A stretch of 64,000 nt of DNA, taken from NCBI GenBank assembly GCA_038496445.1, contig JALMLS010000186.1:102882-166881 (forward strand), given 5' to 3'. Below the pieces are notes generated by a model. The model saw only the letters and a list, made by a program, of their open reading frames with translations. It did not search any database and was not told the DNA's origin. Positions 45,589 through 58,200 of the stretch are shown here, one piece after another. This DNA is from Trichosphaerium sp. ATCC 40318. Lineage: Eukaryota > Discosea > Flabellinia > Trichosidae. Made by a program: the position numbers and the translations under genes. Within the stretch, counting starts at the first letter, position 1, and each line of letters starts with the position of its first letter.

Positions 45589-45606
45589 AATCAACGTTAC
45601 AACAGT

Positions 45607-46329
45607 ATGAGTTTGTTGCGGCTACCTACAGAGATATTGGCGTACATCTTGCGTCAAACGACCAAATCGCGATTTGCAGCTTGTCAAACATGTCAGTCCC
45701 TCGCTTCTATTGTTCACGATATTATTGGATACGACGCTATTAAAATTAACACGATAGCTCAAGCAAAAGCAGCCGCAAAACATCGTGGTATTCTGAACAA
45801 CACCAAAATCTCATTTGGAATGAAACGTGATGAACTTGATGACAATGTTATCAAACTATTTGCTTCTGTTCATACTATTGACCTTGCGTACACTCTAGTG
45901 ACTGATGAAGGGATCAAAGCGCTCGCAGGTGTTCATACCATTAACCTCAGGCAGTGTCATGGTTTTACCGACGAAGGTCTCAAAGAACTCAAAGGAGTAC
46001 ATACCATCAATCTTAAGCAAACATTAGTCACAGATGAAGGTGTCAAAGCGCTTGCTGGTGTTCATACTATTCACCTCAGTCAAACTTCAGTAACAGATGA
46101 AGGAGTCATACCTCTCGCTGGCGTTCATACCATTTACCTTGATAGGACTAAAGTAACTGATAAAGGTGTAATGGCGCTTGCTGGTGTTCACAGTATTTTC
46201 GTTGCCAGCACCAAAGTAAGTAATAGAGGCATACGCGCACTCAAAGGTGCATACTATATTAACGCAATTTCATGTCGTGTTACTAGAGAAGGGGCTAGCC
46301 GCTTAAAGGGGACTTCTGTGTTTGTATGA
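45607..46329 (+). CDS. F-box-like leucine-rich repeat protein
   Basis: A 240-residue intronless frame with ATG 45607. It begins MSLLRLPTEILAYILRQTTK, then ACQTCQSLASIVHDIIGYDA, a diverged form of the family F-box-like block (HDIIGY instead of HNHVGY). About seven LRR units follow (GVHTIHLSQTSVTDEGVIPLA), and the last two are degenerate. It is divergent from the MORN gene at 44546 and followed by a MORN relic. Confidence 0.87.
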   Translation: MSLLRLPTEILAYILRQTTKSRFAACQTCQSLASIVHDIIGYDAIKINTIAQAKAAAKHRGILNNTKISFGMKRDELDDNVIKLFASVHTIDLAYTLVTDEGIKALAGVHTINLRQCHGFTDEGLKELKGVHTINLKQTLVTDEGVKALAGVHTIHLSQTSVTDEGVIPLAGVHTIYLDRTKVTDKGVMALAGVHSIFVASTKVSNRGIRALKGAYYINAISCRVTREGASRLKGTSVFV

Positions 46330-46404
46330 AAAATAACATAAAGATAGTCAGTAAAACGTGATTTAGTAGCTACGCTCTTGTATTTTTTTTTTCATCAATA
46401 AAAC

Positions 46405-46740
46405 TACATTTGTTCAGTCAGTTTTCCATTTCTGTGCCAGCGTTTAAAATCATCATTCTGGTTGTTATCAATATAGTTCGCATGTATGCTTAGTGTCCAT
46501 TGTCATGCCATGTCTTGTATTCACCAAAAATAACTTCAAAGTTGTCCACTCTTGTTCCATTCTTCTTGCCATTAGCAGATGTCATTTGTGCCTGTAGATG
46601 GCAATTTTCATGCCACTTTTTTCCTTCACCGTGAAGTTAACCATTAATGTAGTAGGAATGAAACTGAAGCTGGCCGTCATCATACCACTTTTTTTGTTGC
46701 CATTTCTCCTTTCTAGTTCCTTTCTAGAACTTTACCCTGT
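46405..46740 (-). pseudogene. MORN-repeat gene relic
   Basis: On the minus strand the repeats KWYDDGQLQFHSYYING, LHGEGKKWHENCHLQAQ, GEYKTWHDNGH and DFKRWHRNGKLTEQM can be read, ending in TAG 46405. A TAA interrupts the frame after YYING (Lys codon to stop), and a one-base loss after NGH shifts frame. No F-box part remains. It is a decayed member of the MORN family beside the LRR gene at 45607. Confidence 0.8.
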
Positions 46741-47057
46741 TCTCTCAAATAACTAATAAAGGCACCTATACCGCTATGTGATGTTGTGCAAGTGTATTAC
46801 TAAATTGAGTTTATGTTAAAGAAAATTACAGCAAATCTGGCAACTCGTAATACATAAAAGGGCTTGCACATAACCATCCACCAAGCATTGTGCTTGTGTA
46901 CTTACGCTCGTTGTCTATCAAATGCCCTATAGTGCTAAAAAAGATCAAAAACACAATTGGTTTTACCGATCATTTTCCAAGGCGCGAAAACTGACAAAAC
47001 TTTAAAATCTAGTGTACAGTTTTTATTTGTTTGGTCATTTTTCTCGATTACAATAAG

Positions 47058-47670
47058 TTAGTTTTCTATCAATACAATATCATCTTCACTTGTTATATCA
47101 AGTACAGTCGATGCACGCTTTAATATTTCCTTAACCTCAACAGATATGGTTTCTTTAAGCGTTTTTATCTTTTTATCCTTTTGTGCAAGTTTAACACGCA
47201 AATTTTTGTTCTCTTCTATTGCTTGATCGTATTTTCTCTTTAAACCACGCGTTCTTTCTTTTTCGTTTGTCAATGTAACTATTTCGGTAACTAATGTCTT
47301 CAAAGTCTCATTTATTACTTCAGATTGGCGATCCTATACACGGGTGAGTGTTTCTGGATGAAAACTCCAACAAAAAAAGATTGCGACTTCTACAAGCGAA
47401 AAAGGGGACGCGCTATACGCAGCGGCAACCAACTGCAGGGAATCCGCCTTTTACAATGTACAAAGTCTAAAACGCGCGTGTTTCACCCTTCTCTCGCGCT
47501 ATAACGCAGCGGCAACCAACTGCAGGGAAAGATAAAGGGCTACGCAGGTACGCTAGCTTAATTCGTGCCTGTTGCTTCTTAATGCTTGAAGAATGAACGC
47601 GTAGCAGATCTCGAATCTGTTTGGCCTCTGTGTAGCATCTCTTGATGCTTTTGGTGCGTTTTGCATGATT
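47058..47670 (-). CDS. coiled-coil protein, 5' structure uncertain
   Basis: The 3' exon (about 47336-47058) reads DRQSEVINETLKTLVTEIVT, then a Lys/Glu-rich heptad region (KRKYDQAIEENKNLRVKLAQ) and ends ITSEDDIVLIEN. Within the basic/coiled run (EKERTRGLKRKYDQ) there is no clear bZIP basic signature. An upstream minus-strand block at about 47665-47540 is open and similar in style (KRTKSIKRCYTEAKQIRDLL, then SSSIKKQQARIKLAYLR) and may be an earlier exon. Between them lies a duplicated 33-bp sequence. Divergent from the carrier gene at 47768. Confidence 0.5.
47410..47529. repeat. pair of 33/34-bp direct repeats
   Basis: Copies at 47410-47442 and 47496-47529 share CGCAGCGGCAACCAACTGCA and flanking GCGCTATA and GGGAA. 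They differ by one inserted A. On the minus strand each copy carries a potential CTGCAG 3' splice acceptor. Both fall between the two presumed exons of the coiled-coil gene. Confidence 0.75.
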
Positions 47671-47767
47671 TTTGTCTATTTAAGTCAGTGTTTAAGTGCC
47701 TGCTAGTTCAGTTAGTACAACGAGTAACGATAGTTTATGATAAGTCCTAACAAGCTAACTACTTTAT

Positions 47768-50017
47768 ATGGGTATTAATTTGGATACGCGCCAATTTCTG
47801 TGGCAGTCGTTATTGGGTGGCGGAATCGCTGGTATGCACTACTGATTTGCCGTTATTCGTATGTTTAGTGTCAAATTGATCGTTCTGTAGGTGTTGCAGC
47901 CCGAACTGTGACAAGTCCGTTAGATGTTATTAAAACACTCTCCCAAGGTACGAAAATCCAGTCTGTAGCGAAATAAACGGTGTAACAACAACGAAATAAC
48001 ATAACCCTCCTAAAATACGTTTAGTTGGTACTATAGAGACGGAAAGTGGCTTTCTTCGCTCTTGGAGGGCGATTTATACCAGAGACGGTTTAAAAGGTAC
48101 TAACGATAACGGTCAACGTTTAAACACTGGGTTTTTTAACGTAGCTCGGGTGTCAAATGTAGTGAGTTTACCTCACGGCGAATTTCGAAAAAAAACAGTT
48201 AATGTGTCAAACAAAGAAACACGTGAATGTCGTTCACTTTATTATAGGTTTTTGGAGAGGTAATGGCGTTGCATGTTTACGTTTATTTCCGTTCAGGTAT
48301 GACAAAGCAAAACCGAAAAGTTTTTCATGCCATGGAGTTAGTGCCTGTTCACTTTCTTTTTTTTTTCGATTTCAAAAAAAGAATGATGTCTACTGACATC
48401 TGGGCTCTCTGACTATTCTGTCAAAGAGTTATTTTGGTATTAGTACACCAGACAGACTTGTGGGTAATATTAATCATACAAGACATTAACACTTTGTGCT
48501 TTTAAACTCTGACACGTGATGTAAAACAACATCTTGATTTTTTTTTGAAAAGAACTATTTGCGTTACTAATTCTATTACCCTACTAATGCAAGCACTAGC
48601 GGATTAGAATTTGGTGGTGTCTATATTATGAAGATATTACTAATGAACCCAGAAAATGGTAGAATATCTGCTGTAAGGTTTTATTTGATTCAAATCCTTC
48701 GGTTGAAAAAAAAAAAAAAAATTTGTAAGTTTTGTTTTGACAAGTATTACAGGGTAGTAGTGCTGTTGCAGGAGCCTTGAGTGGTGCAGTCGGTATGGAA
48801 TAAATGATAGCTTTTTTACTAACTCAGCATTAGCTACAGCTGGTGTATACCCTTTGGAAGTGATTAAGACACGTCTAACAGGTACTTTTTTCTGCTAAAT
48901 AAACAAAAATCAGATGTAAATTTTGACACTTATCTAGTTCAACGTGTTCAAAGAATCAATGGTAAAAATGGGTCAAGCCATTACAAAGGCATAGCAGACG
49001 CATTCAAAGTTATATTACGAGATGAAGGCGCTTTTGCTCTATATAAAGGGCTAGGAGTGTCACTAGCAGGTAATTGCTTTTAAGTTCAACTTAAACTCTC
49101 TATGCCCGCCAATACTCTGCAGATAGCGTTCCCTAGCTTCACAAATATTTAATGTCTTTAAATACCTTGATATTATGGAGATAGTAGGATAGTAGTATTT
49201 GTGTTGTATTGCTATTGGCTAGACAATAATAGAGTTGATTGAAATTGCATTACTTTGTTTAGTTATATAACTGCTTTGTACAGGTATTATACCTTATGCT
49301 GGTATCCTTTTTGCTACATATGATGTACTGGATAATATATGGGGTAATAAATCACAGAAGACAATGGCTCATCATTTTTTAAATGGGTGTATCGCTGGTA
49401 AGAGATCAACAATCTTTATTTTTGCAACTAACTTATTTTTTTTAATAGCATCTGTTGCTCAGGTACTGTTGTTAACTTTGTTCTAAATGAGGTCTAAGTA
49501 TATCGATTAGACTGTATCTTATCCATTTGATACAATAAGAAAGAAATTACAAGCGCAAGGCAAAGTACCATCGTATATGCTACCTGATGTGTTTTGCAAG
49601 GGTATGTTTTTGGTTTTTTCTTGGCATTTCTTGTTTATTTCTTGGCTATGGTAGGCGCTATTTCAGCAGTTTCTCATACCATAGAAAACCGTGGTATTGT
49701 AGGCCTTTGGCGTGGGACTACAGCTAATCTCATAAAGGTAGTACATACATATTAATCGAAATTTTTGGAGTTGATTTTGCATTTAATTCCCGTGTAGGTA
49801 GCACCTTCTGCTGGTGTCCTTTTTGCTACGTTTGAATTCTGCAAACGAATTTTCCATTACCAAAATGGTTACACTGTATCACCATTCTCAAATGAGCCTG
49901 TAAAAGGCGTTGCACAAGACACGTCAGGTAACTAAAAAAAGGAAAAAAAAATCACGTGAAAAGTTAACTCGATTTTCCCTAGTTTATGCCATGAAAGAGG
50001 CAAATAAGGAGACATAA
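47768..50017 (+). CDS. mitochondrial carrier family (SLC25) transporter
   Basis: A multi-exon gene from ATG 47768 (MGINLDTRQFLWQSLLGGGI) to TAA 50015-50017. All three carrier repeats are visible by their Px[DE]xx[KR] signatures: TSPLDVIKT (about 47910), VYPLEVIKTRL (about 48850) and SYPFDTIRKKL (about 49520). The associated second-half motifs are also present, for example DEGAFALYKGLGVSL (about 49021) and RGIVGLWRGTTANL (about 49690). The three-fold repeat makes six TM helices in the inner mitochondrial membrane. It most resembles nucleotide/CoA-type carriers (repeat 3 PSAGVLFATFEFCKR), but substrate cannot be assigned. Introns are numerous and short, several with CACGTG (48220, 48513, 49953). 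Confidence 0.82.
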
Positions 50018-50310
50018 GAATAACGATAGTACATTATTATTTTTGAACAACAACGGGTCTTAACAATTGTAATGTAATAAACCACAACCAAATTGCGTTT
50101 TGTTGTATCTTGCGACTAGAGTAGTCAACTCAAACTATTCGAAGTCGATTTTCAGAGAATAAACTGTTCACTGCTTGAATGGTGGTAATTGTCACGTGCC
50201 CGAAAGTTGTACTACTGGTTCTGTGAATGGCGAAGAAGTTTTGTAGTTAATTTTTTTCGAAAATTTATTTAATTTTGAGCTCAAGTACAGGTTGACCCTT
50301 TAAACTCATT

Positions 50311-51852
<1,542 letters not shown>

Positions 51853-51995
51853 GGTTCGTAGTGTGCGGTGATGTGGCAACGAGCGTACTCTGCGGGTTAG
51901 TGAAAATAACATTGACCTACAGCTGTTTTTGAGAGTTTTTTTCACACACCATTTTCTACTCTTGTGCGACCAAAAACCATATTAGCGCCTACCAA
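51853..51995. promoter_or_regulatory. short bidirectional promoter region
   Basis: Only 143 bp separate the start codons of the enolase-phosphatase (minus) and SET-domain (plus) genes, so both promoters must lie here or in the first exons. No TATA-like or other motif stands out. Confidence 0.5.
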
Positions 51996-54887
51996 ATGAT
52001 ACGTGTACTGTTTTGTATCCTACTGACACTCCCGTTGTTGGTGTTTGTACGTAACAAAGTGTATTTTTACTTTAACACATCAAAGACCGACTTTGGTACG
52101 CTCAGGAAGATGAAACTAAAAGAATTAGACGATGCAGCTGACGGTTGGTTACAAATGCTACCAAAGCATCACAAACTAATGCCCACGCTTAGGAGAGTTA
52201 CGCTTTGAAAGCTGGGTACAAAAACATGGTGTGGGAATTCACGGAGTCTCTTTTCCACGTTATCCTCAGCCACGAGTCGTAGCCACACAGCACCTTGATG
52301 TACTCACACAGCATTTTAATTAAAACAATTTTTAAAAGAAGCTGACAAGGCAACAGGCACTAACTAAGATCCTCACCGTACCTTTAAGTGCGACAATAAC
52401 AGAGCTAACAGCAAGAAATCATGCCGTATTGGGACCTATACTTGCCGAGTACGAAAACAGTATTCAAGGTGCGCATTCGTTCTAAAACACAAACGTACAG
52501 CTGCACAAGCATTGTTTGCCAGCAGCTACCCCTTTTTAAAAACAAAGCAAAAAAGTACTTAGCGAAGAATGGTTTCGATCCATTGACCTTTGGGTTATGG
52601 GCCCAACACGCTCCCTGCTGCGCCACTTCGCTTTGAATGTGATAATTGGAACGAAAAAAATGTAGTCTTTCAAAATAGAAAGTTTGACCTTCGTGGACCT
52701 TAAACTCACTCTGTATTAGGACGTTCAGCACTTGCAGTTCTTTTGATGTATGAAAAGAATAACTACGATAATTCAGAATGGAAATTATACCTTGATATGT
52801 TCCCTAAAGAGCTTAACACGCCAATGTTTTGGAAAAAGTCTCAAAGAGATGAAATAACTGGAACTTGGCTACTAGATAGAGTAAACGCAGATTTAGGTAT
52901 GTTTAGTACTACCACGTGACATTACAGCTAAATTTGGTTCTTGTAACTTCACTATTCTTATAATTTTCCTGCTTTTCTATCTAACTTCATAATAGATGCT
53001 ATCATCGCTGACTATGACAGAGTATTCACAAAATCTTTGACTAAGGTACCTCGCATTTTAAAACTAAATATCGAACTCAATACAAGAGATGTCCTGCCCG
53101 TTTTTCTCAACGTAGAACTTAGGGTTACCCGAATATATTTCCTTCAAAAGAGTATTCGCTGTCTTCTTACTTGTGGGCTTGGGGTATAATATTTGATTAT
53201 ACAGTACGTATTGAGGATGAAACAAGTGATTACAGCGGTTTGATGCCAGTATCTCACTTATTTGAGCATCACTCAAAACATCAAGTGCGTGAACTTTTTT
53301 ATCGAACAAAAAAAAACTATGTCAAAAAACAACTTAAAAGAAAGTTGTTCTTGTCAGCTCAATGGCGACCAGAGCAATGTCATTCATACCAGTATGATTT
53401 AAACTTTTTTTTGGTATATTATCTATTGCACTAGTACTCAGTACCCGAGTCAGCTTCAAGCTTAAGCAATTATTAAACCAAAATTTTAATGCTTGTTTTG
53501 TTTACTTACTCTTTTTTAGACACTCTTTAGCATTGAAGGTGATAATATAATCATCAAAGTAGGTGATACATATGACGAAAATGATAAGGTACTTTGAAGT
53601 ATATTCTATATATCGCACTGTTATAATCACGCGCAGACATATTCGTGAAATTTTTCTTAACTTTTTTTCGTTCCTACTAGGTTTTCAGAAGTTATTACAC
53701 TGATGCACCAAATACCGATTTATTAAGAAAGCATGGAATTGTTCAAAAAGATAATGAAAATCATATTTTCCCTCTTAATCTTAATTTTAAAGATAATGAA
53801 CCTTACTTGAATACAAAGAAAAAATGGATGGCACTTCATGATATACCAATGTACGAACCTCTTAAACTTTTTACCTCTTTGTTTTTTTTTCCACGTGGTT
53901 TACATGCTCCGCAGAAATAACTAGTGTCCTTGTGTGGCGCTATTTATAAATCGTTTTCATCTCTTCAAATTGCGTATTTTGATACCATGATAACTAAAGT
54001 ACTCTCAAACAACTTTTGTGAGTACTTTTTTCAAAACAAGTTTTTTTTTGACAACATCTTTAACACTTCATAACTACCATAACGTTACAAATTGTCTGGT
54101 TTTCTATTGTTATTGAGTTATCTTATAATTTATGTATACGCTCTTTAAACCTATTTCCTTTACATTGTGTTTTATGATTGTTACTAACTCTCTTTTTTTT
54201 CCAAGACCAAACTACCCTTACAGTGAGCGTGAATACTTTCTTTCATCAAAAGGAGCATCTGGGAGTGTACCTGCTTTTCTAAGAGTTAAGCACTATAAGA
54301 TAAGACCAAATGATGTTGGATTTCCAGAAAAGCTACCTAACCCGCATGAAGACCAAACTGGTATTTTGAATCAACACTTACTCTTTTCTTCTTTTTTTCT
54401 TACAGTTTTTTTTTTTGCAGAGGACAATAAAGATGTTGAACGTCAAGTTGTATTTGAACTAGCTGATATTATGAAAAAAAATATGGCCGCATATCCAACA
54501 ACATTAGAGGTACAAACATGATATTAGCATACAAAAAAAACAAAAAAAAAACGTCTTTGTGTTGATTTCGTTCGTTTCTCACTCAAGAGACTGCTTTATC
54601 TGTATTGTTTTTTAATGTGCTTACATACTGTAGGAAGATTTAGAATTATTAAAGCGAGATGACTTACCTGAACGTCAATATTTAGCTGTAGTTGCTAGAC
54701 TTTCTGAAAAGGTAAAAATGGTTTTTTCATCGAATTTTTATATTTTATCACCATTCGCTAAGCCGAGCTAAAATTAATATAGCTTGCTTTGAAATCTGCT
54801 CAAAAAGAAGTAAATGTCCGTAAAGTAAAAGAAGGCGAACAATTTTCGTTCTTTGCAGACGATGATGATGAAAAAGTAGAAATGTAA
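51996..54887 (+). CDS. SET-domain methyltransferase with Rubisco-LSMT-type substrate domain (SETD3-like)
   Basis: A multi-exon gene. Exons 51996-52143, 52193-52299, 52339-52468 and 52720-52896 join in consistent phases, and more follow to TAA 54887. The N-terminus is hydrophobic (MIRVLFCILLTLPLLVFV), unusual for this family, and could be a membrane anchor or targeting signal. ELRFESWVQKHGV, ARNHAVLGPILAEYENS, GYPNIFPSKEYSLSSYLWAWG (split by an intron) and DYSGLMPVSHLFEHHSKHQ follow the SETD3/LSMT SET order. The C-terminal part (SYYTDAPNTDLLRKHGIVQ) is the substrate-binding domain. Tail DDDDEKVEM is acidic. It should transfer methyl from SAM to a lysine or histidine of a protein substrate. Intron 52469-52719 hosts an antisense tRNA. 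Confidence 0.8.
52549..52554 (-). terminator. Pol III terminator of the initiator tRNA
   Basis: A run of six T on the minus strand (AAAAAA on plus) begins six bases after the tRNA 3' end, as expected for RNA polymerase III termination. Confidence 0.75.
52560..52632 (-). tRNA. initiator tRNA-Met (CAU)
   Basis: On the minus strand the 73-nt sequence folds as a cloverleaf. The acceptor stem AGCGAAG pairs perfectly with CTTCGCT, with discriminator A. The D arm is GTGGCGCAGCAGGGAGC, the anticodon arm TGGGCCCATAACCCA carries CAT, and the T arm is ATGGATCGAAACCAT. The three G:C pairs closing the anticodon stem (GGG/CCC), A1:U72, and GATCGAAA in place of the usual TTCAA T-loop are hallmarks of eukaryotic initiator tRNA. 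No intron. It lies antisense inside intron 52469-52719 of the SET gene. Confidence 0.97.
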
Positions 54888-55255
54888 AAAACAACTAATT
54901 ATATAAACAAAAGCTGCTTTGTGCTCTTCATTGTTCATCCTCTGCCCCCTTCTGTTGTTTACAATCCCACATGTATAACGATCAGAGATTATAGAAATCC
55001 TACTGTAGTTGGTCTTGCAACTACATTCTGAAGTTTCTAAATAGACTCACTTCTGTCAAAAGAAAAACATTTGGCAGGCCATCATTACCTAAAAATACAA
55101 AAGAAATAGTCATACAAGAGTGTAAGTACAAGTTTTGTGCTTTTTTTATTTACAAAGGATTATTTGACAATATGTGGCAATTAGGAGAGTGCAGTAAAAG
55201 TTCGAAAGAAAACCTCTCCCAAGAAGGGTTGGTAAAGCTGAGTTAGTTTTTTTTC

Positions 55256-58200
55256 TCACTTTGGTTTTAGTGCACTCTCAACAAGAAACGTTAAAGGATT
55301 TCCCTTCTTAGTTGTAGGATTAATAGGTCTTGTGATTACATGTGATCCATTCATAGGCAATCCATTATTCATAGGTAGACCACCCATAGGACGAGTCTAA
55401 ATGAAACAACTGTTAGAAAAAAAATTCACCAAAAAAAAACCAAAAGAACAACAGTTCTATTCAACCTTCCCTCAGCCTCACCTCATACAAATACCTTCTA
55501 TTTTATGAGATAGTATTATAAGAGGGTTGAAAGTAAGAATTTGAGTGAATAGAACTGTAAGTCATCGATCTATTTACCACGTGCTGATAATTTAATGAAA
55601 AAAAACCACAGATGTGGTGACCAATAAAAAAACAAAGCGAATAACTCTTTTGCACAGCACGTTCTGTTTTTGTAACTGTTGAATATTAAAAGTACTGTAC
55701 CTGATGCGCCGGAAAAGACTTAAAAATTGGCGTAGAGATAGGTCCCAAGGTATTAATATGTGTACGTCCAGTATGTCGCATGTGTCCCATATTACGAACA
55801 TTCCCAACATTCCCCACATTCCCCATAGTTCCCATACGTCCAAGGGTTGGTGGTATAGCTACAGGTGGTAGTATAGGTTTTGCTGGAGGTCTAACAACTT
55901 GACGTTCTTGGCTGCAAAGATTAACCAAATCCATAAAACCTACGAAACTGTAAGAAAGCAGAAAACAAAGAGAATAAAGTCGTACTGCTTGATCGTGGTG
56001 GTTCAGGTGGATTAGGTTTACGTGTTTGTTGGTGTTGGTTTTGGAGGTGCTGTTGAAGGTGTTGTGGGTGCTGTGGAGGTGTTTGCATCATTGGTGGAGG
56101 TTGTATCCGTGGAGCAGGAGGAACGCGAGGAACATGATTTGTCCATCCACCATGAGCTCCATTGTGATGATGCTGTGTTGTTATTGAATGACTGAATCCT
56201 AGAGTCCCTAAACGAAAACACAAGGTAAGAAAAAGGCAACCACCATACCAAAAAAAAAAAAAAAAAGAAACAAGAAAAAAAAACAAGAAGAAAAATAGAT
56301 TCTAACCTGACACTAATAAGGGGTTTACCGCAACTACAGGATTGAGTCTTCCCATACCAGATAAAGCATGACCTCCTTGACCAGGAGGAACATACTCATC
56401 ATCTGAATGAGTGTCCTTTTCTTCTTTTTTAGGCCTCCCTGAACGTCAATTAACAACCAACACATAATCCTGAAAATGCTTGTAAAAAAAGTCTTACCTG
56501 GTCTCCGCCGTTTGTTCCTGGTTGATGCACGTGGTGCAATATTACGTTGAACATTTCGTGGGCTTCTTGTAGGTACACGAGACTTCCTATACGTACAAAA
56601 ATTAGGCCAAAAACTTACTTACAAATCAAACAAAACCAATCGGATGTTAAAACGGTTCGTTTTTTCAAAAAAAATATCCACGTGCATCTCATCAACTTCT
56701 ACATGATTCCCTCCTGGATTCAAAAGATCATCAACAGAATTCCTCCTAGACTTTCGAAGTGGTCTACCACGAGAAGAGTGTCCAACAGGCGTTGTAGCAT
56801 CGAACGAAGCTCGCGGTGGTATATAAGCAGTCTACAATAGTAATAAATACAAAAAGCTGTTCTACAAAGAGAATAACGCCTAAAATAATAAACTACTGGC
56901 ACCATGCGTACCAAGCCATCAGCGATATCTTTACGCGGTCTACCAGGTCCTCGGCGTTTTTGTACAGTGAAAGAAGGAACCTGAGATGCATGTAGAAGCA
57001 TTTCGTTTGTAGTCATAGACTCATCAAAAGAACGCTTTCTTGGTCGCCCTATTGACCAATGTAAGCTCGTTTAGACTTGTAACTACAAGAAAGTGTACCT
57101 GGTCCTCGTTTTCTTACTTGAACTGGAGCGTCTGTATTAACCTTTGGTTCGCTATTATTACGCGTAGCAGCACCTCTAGGATATTTTCTTGGTCGCCCTG
57201 GACCCTTTCTAAAGTAGTATGAGGTAACTGAGGTAAATACACTTTATAAAGGTATCGTACTTGACTACAACTACCTGTGGCCTGTCATCAGGACGAGGAT
57301 ATTTTCGTGGACGCCCTCGTCGCCTACAAGTATTCAATTAGCGGTTTTTTTTCTCGAGTAGTCAAACAAAGTAAGCCACAATTAAATAAGTACGAACCTC
57401 TTTGGTTGACTCAACTCTGGAACAGGTATTTCTTCCACAGGTGGGTTTTTAGGATATTTTCTTGGTCTACCTCTTCCACGCTTGAACGGAGGCGGTTCTT
57501 GAGCTAAACACATCGTGTAAGAACGTGCACGTGAATCATAGATTTTTACGTGAAAAAAAACCGAGCCGGCTTAAACACAAGCCAACTTAACACCTTTTTG
57601 ATCTGAAAAAATACAAAAATCGAGACGCACCCTCCTTCCCAGCTTTACGTTTTCGTCCTCCTTGTGGATCTTCTATAGTAATAGACTCATACGAAAAACA
57701 ACTACAACCTTCACAGTTTTTACGACCAATACCAAGGTGATTAGTTTCAATATGTAAACGTCTTTGTTTCCTTGCATCAAGTCCTTCAAACACCTCTTCA
57801 CAAGAATCATAAAGACAAGCCAGTTGTTCACCCTCTCTAGCATCAAATTTTGCTTTATGTTCTTTATCCACGTGATCACGTAACTCGAAAAGATCAAAAA
57901 AAGCACAAGAGCATTTTGGATAAACACACTTATAAGGTCTATTGTTTTTGAGCATATTAACGACTCTAGCTTCTGCCATGCAAAAAAGATAGTAACCAGG
58001 TGAACAATCTGCATTATGCCATGGTTCTCTGTGTATATATGTACGTGCTGTAGATGGTGGTTCCAATATAGCATTACAATGTTCTTGACACTCAGGACAT
58101 TCACCTTTAGGAAGTTTAGGTTCAAGCTTCTCAGGTTTTTTTGGTGCTACTTCTTCTTTATCATTCGCCTTACTATTTCCCTTAAAATTGTCCATTAGCA

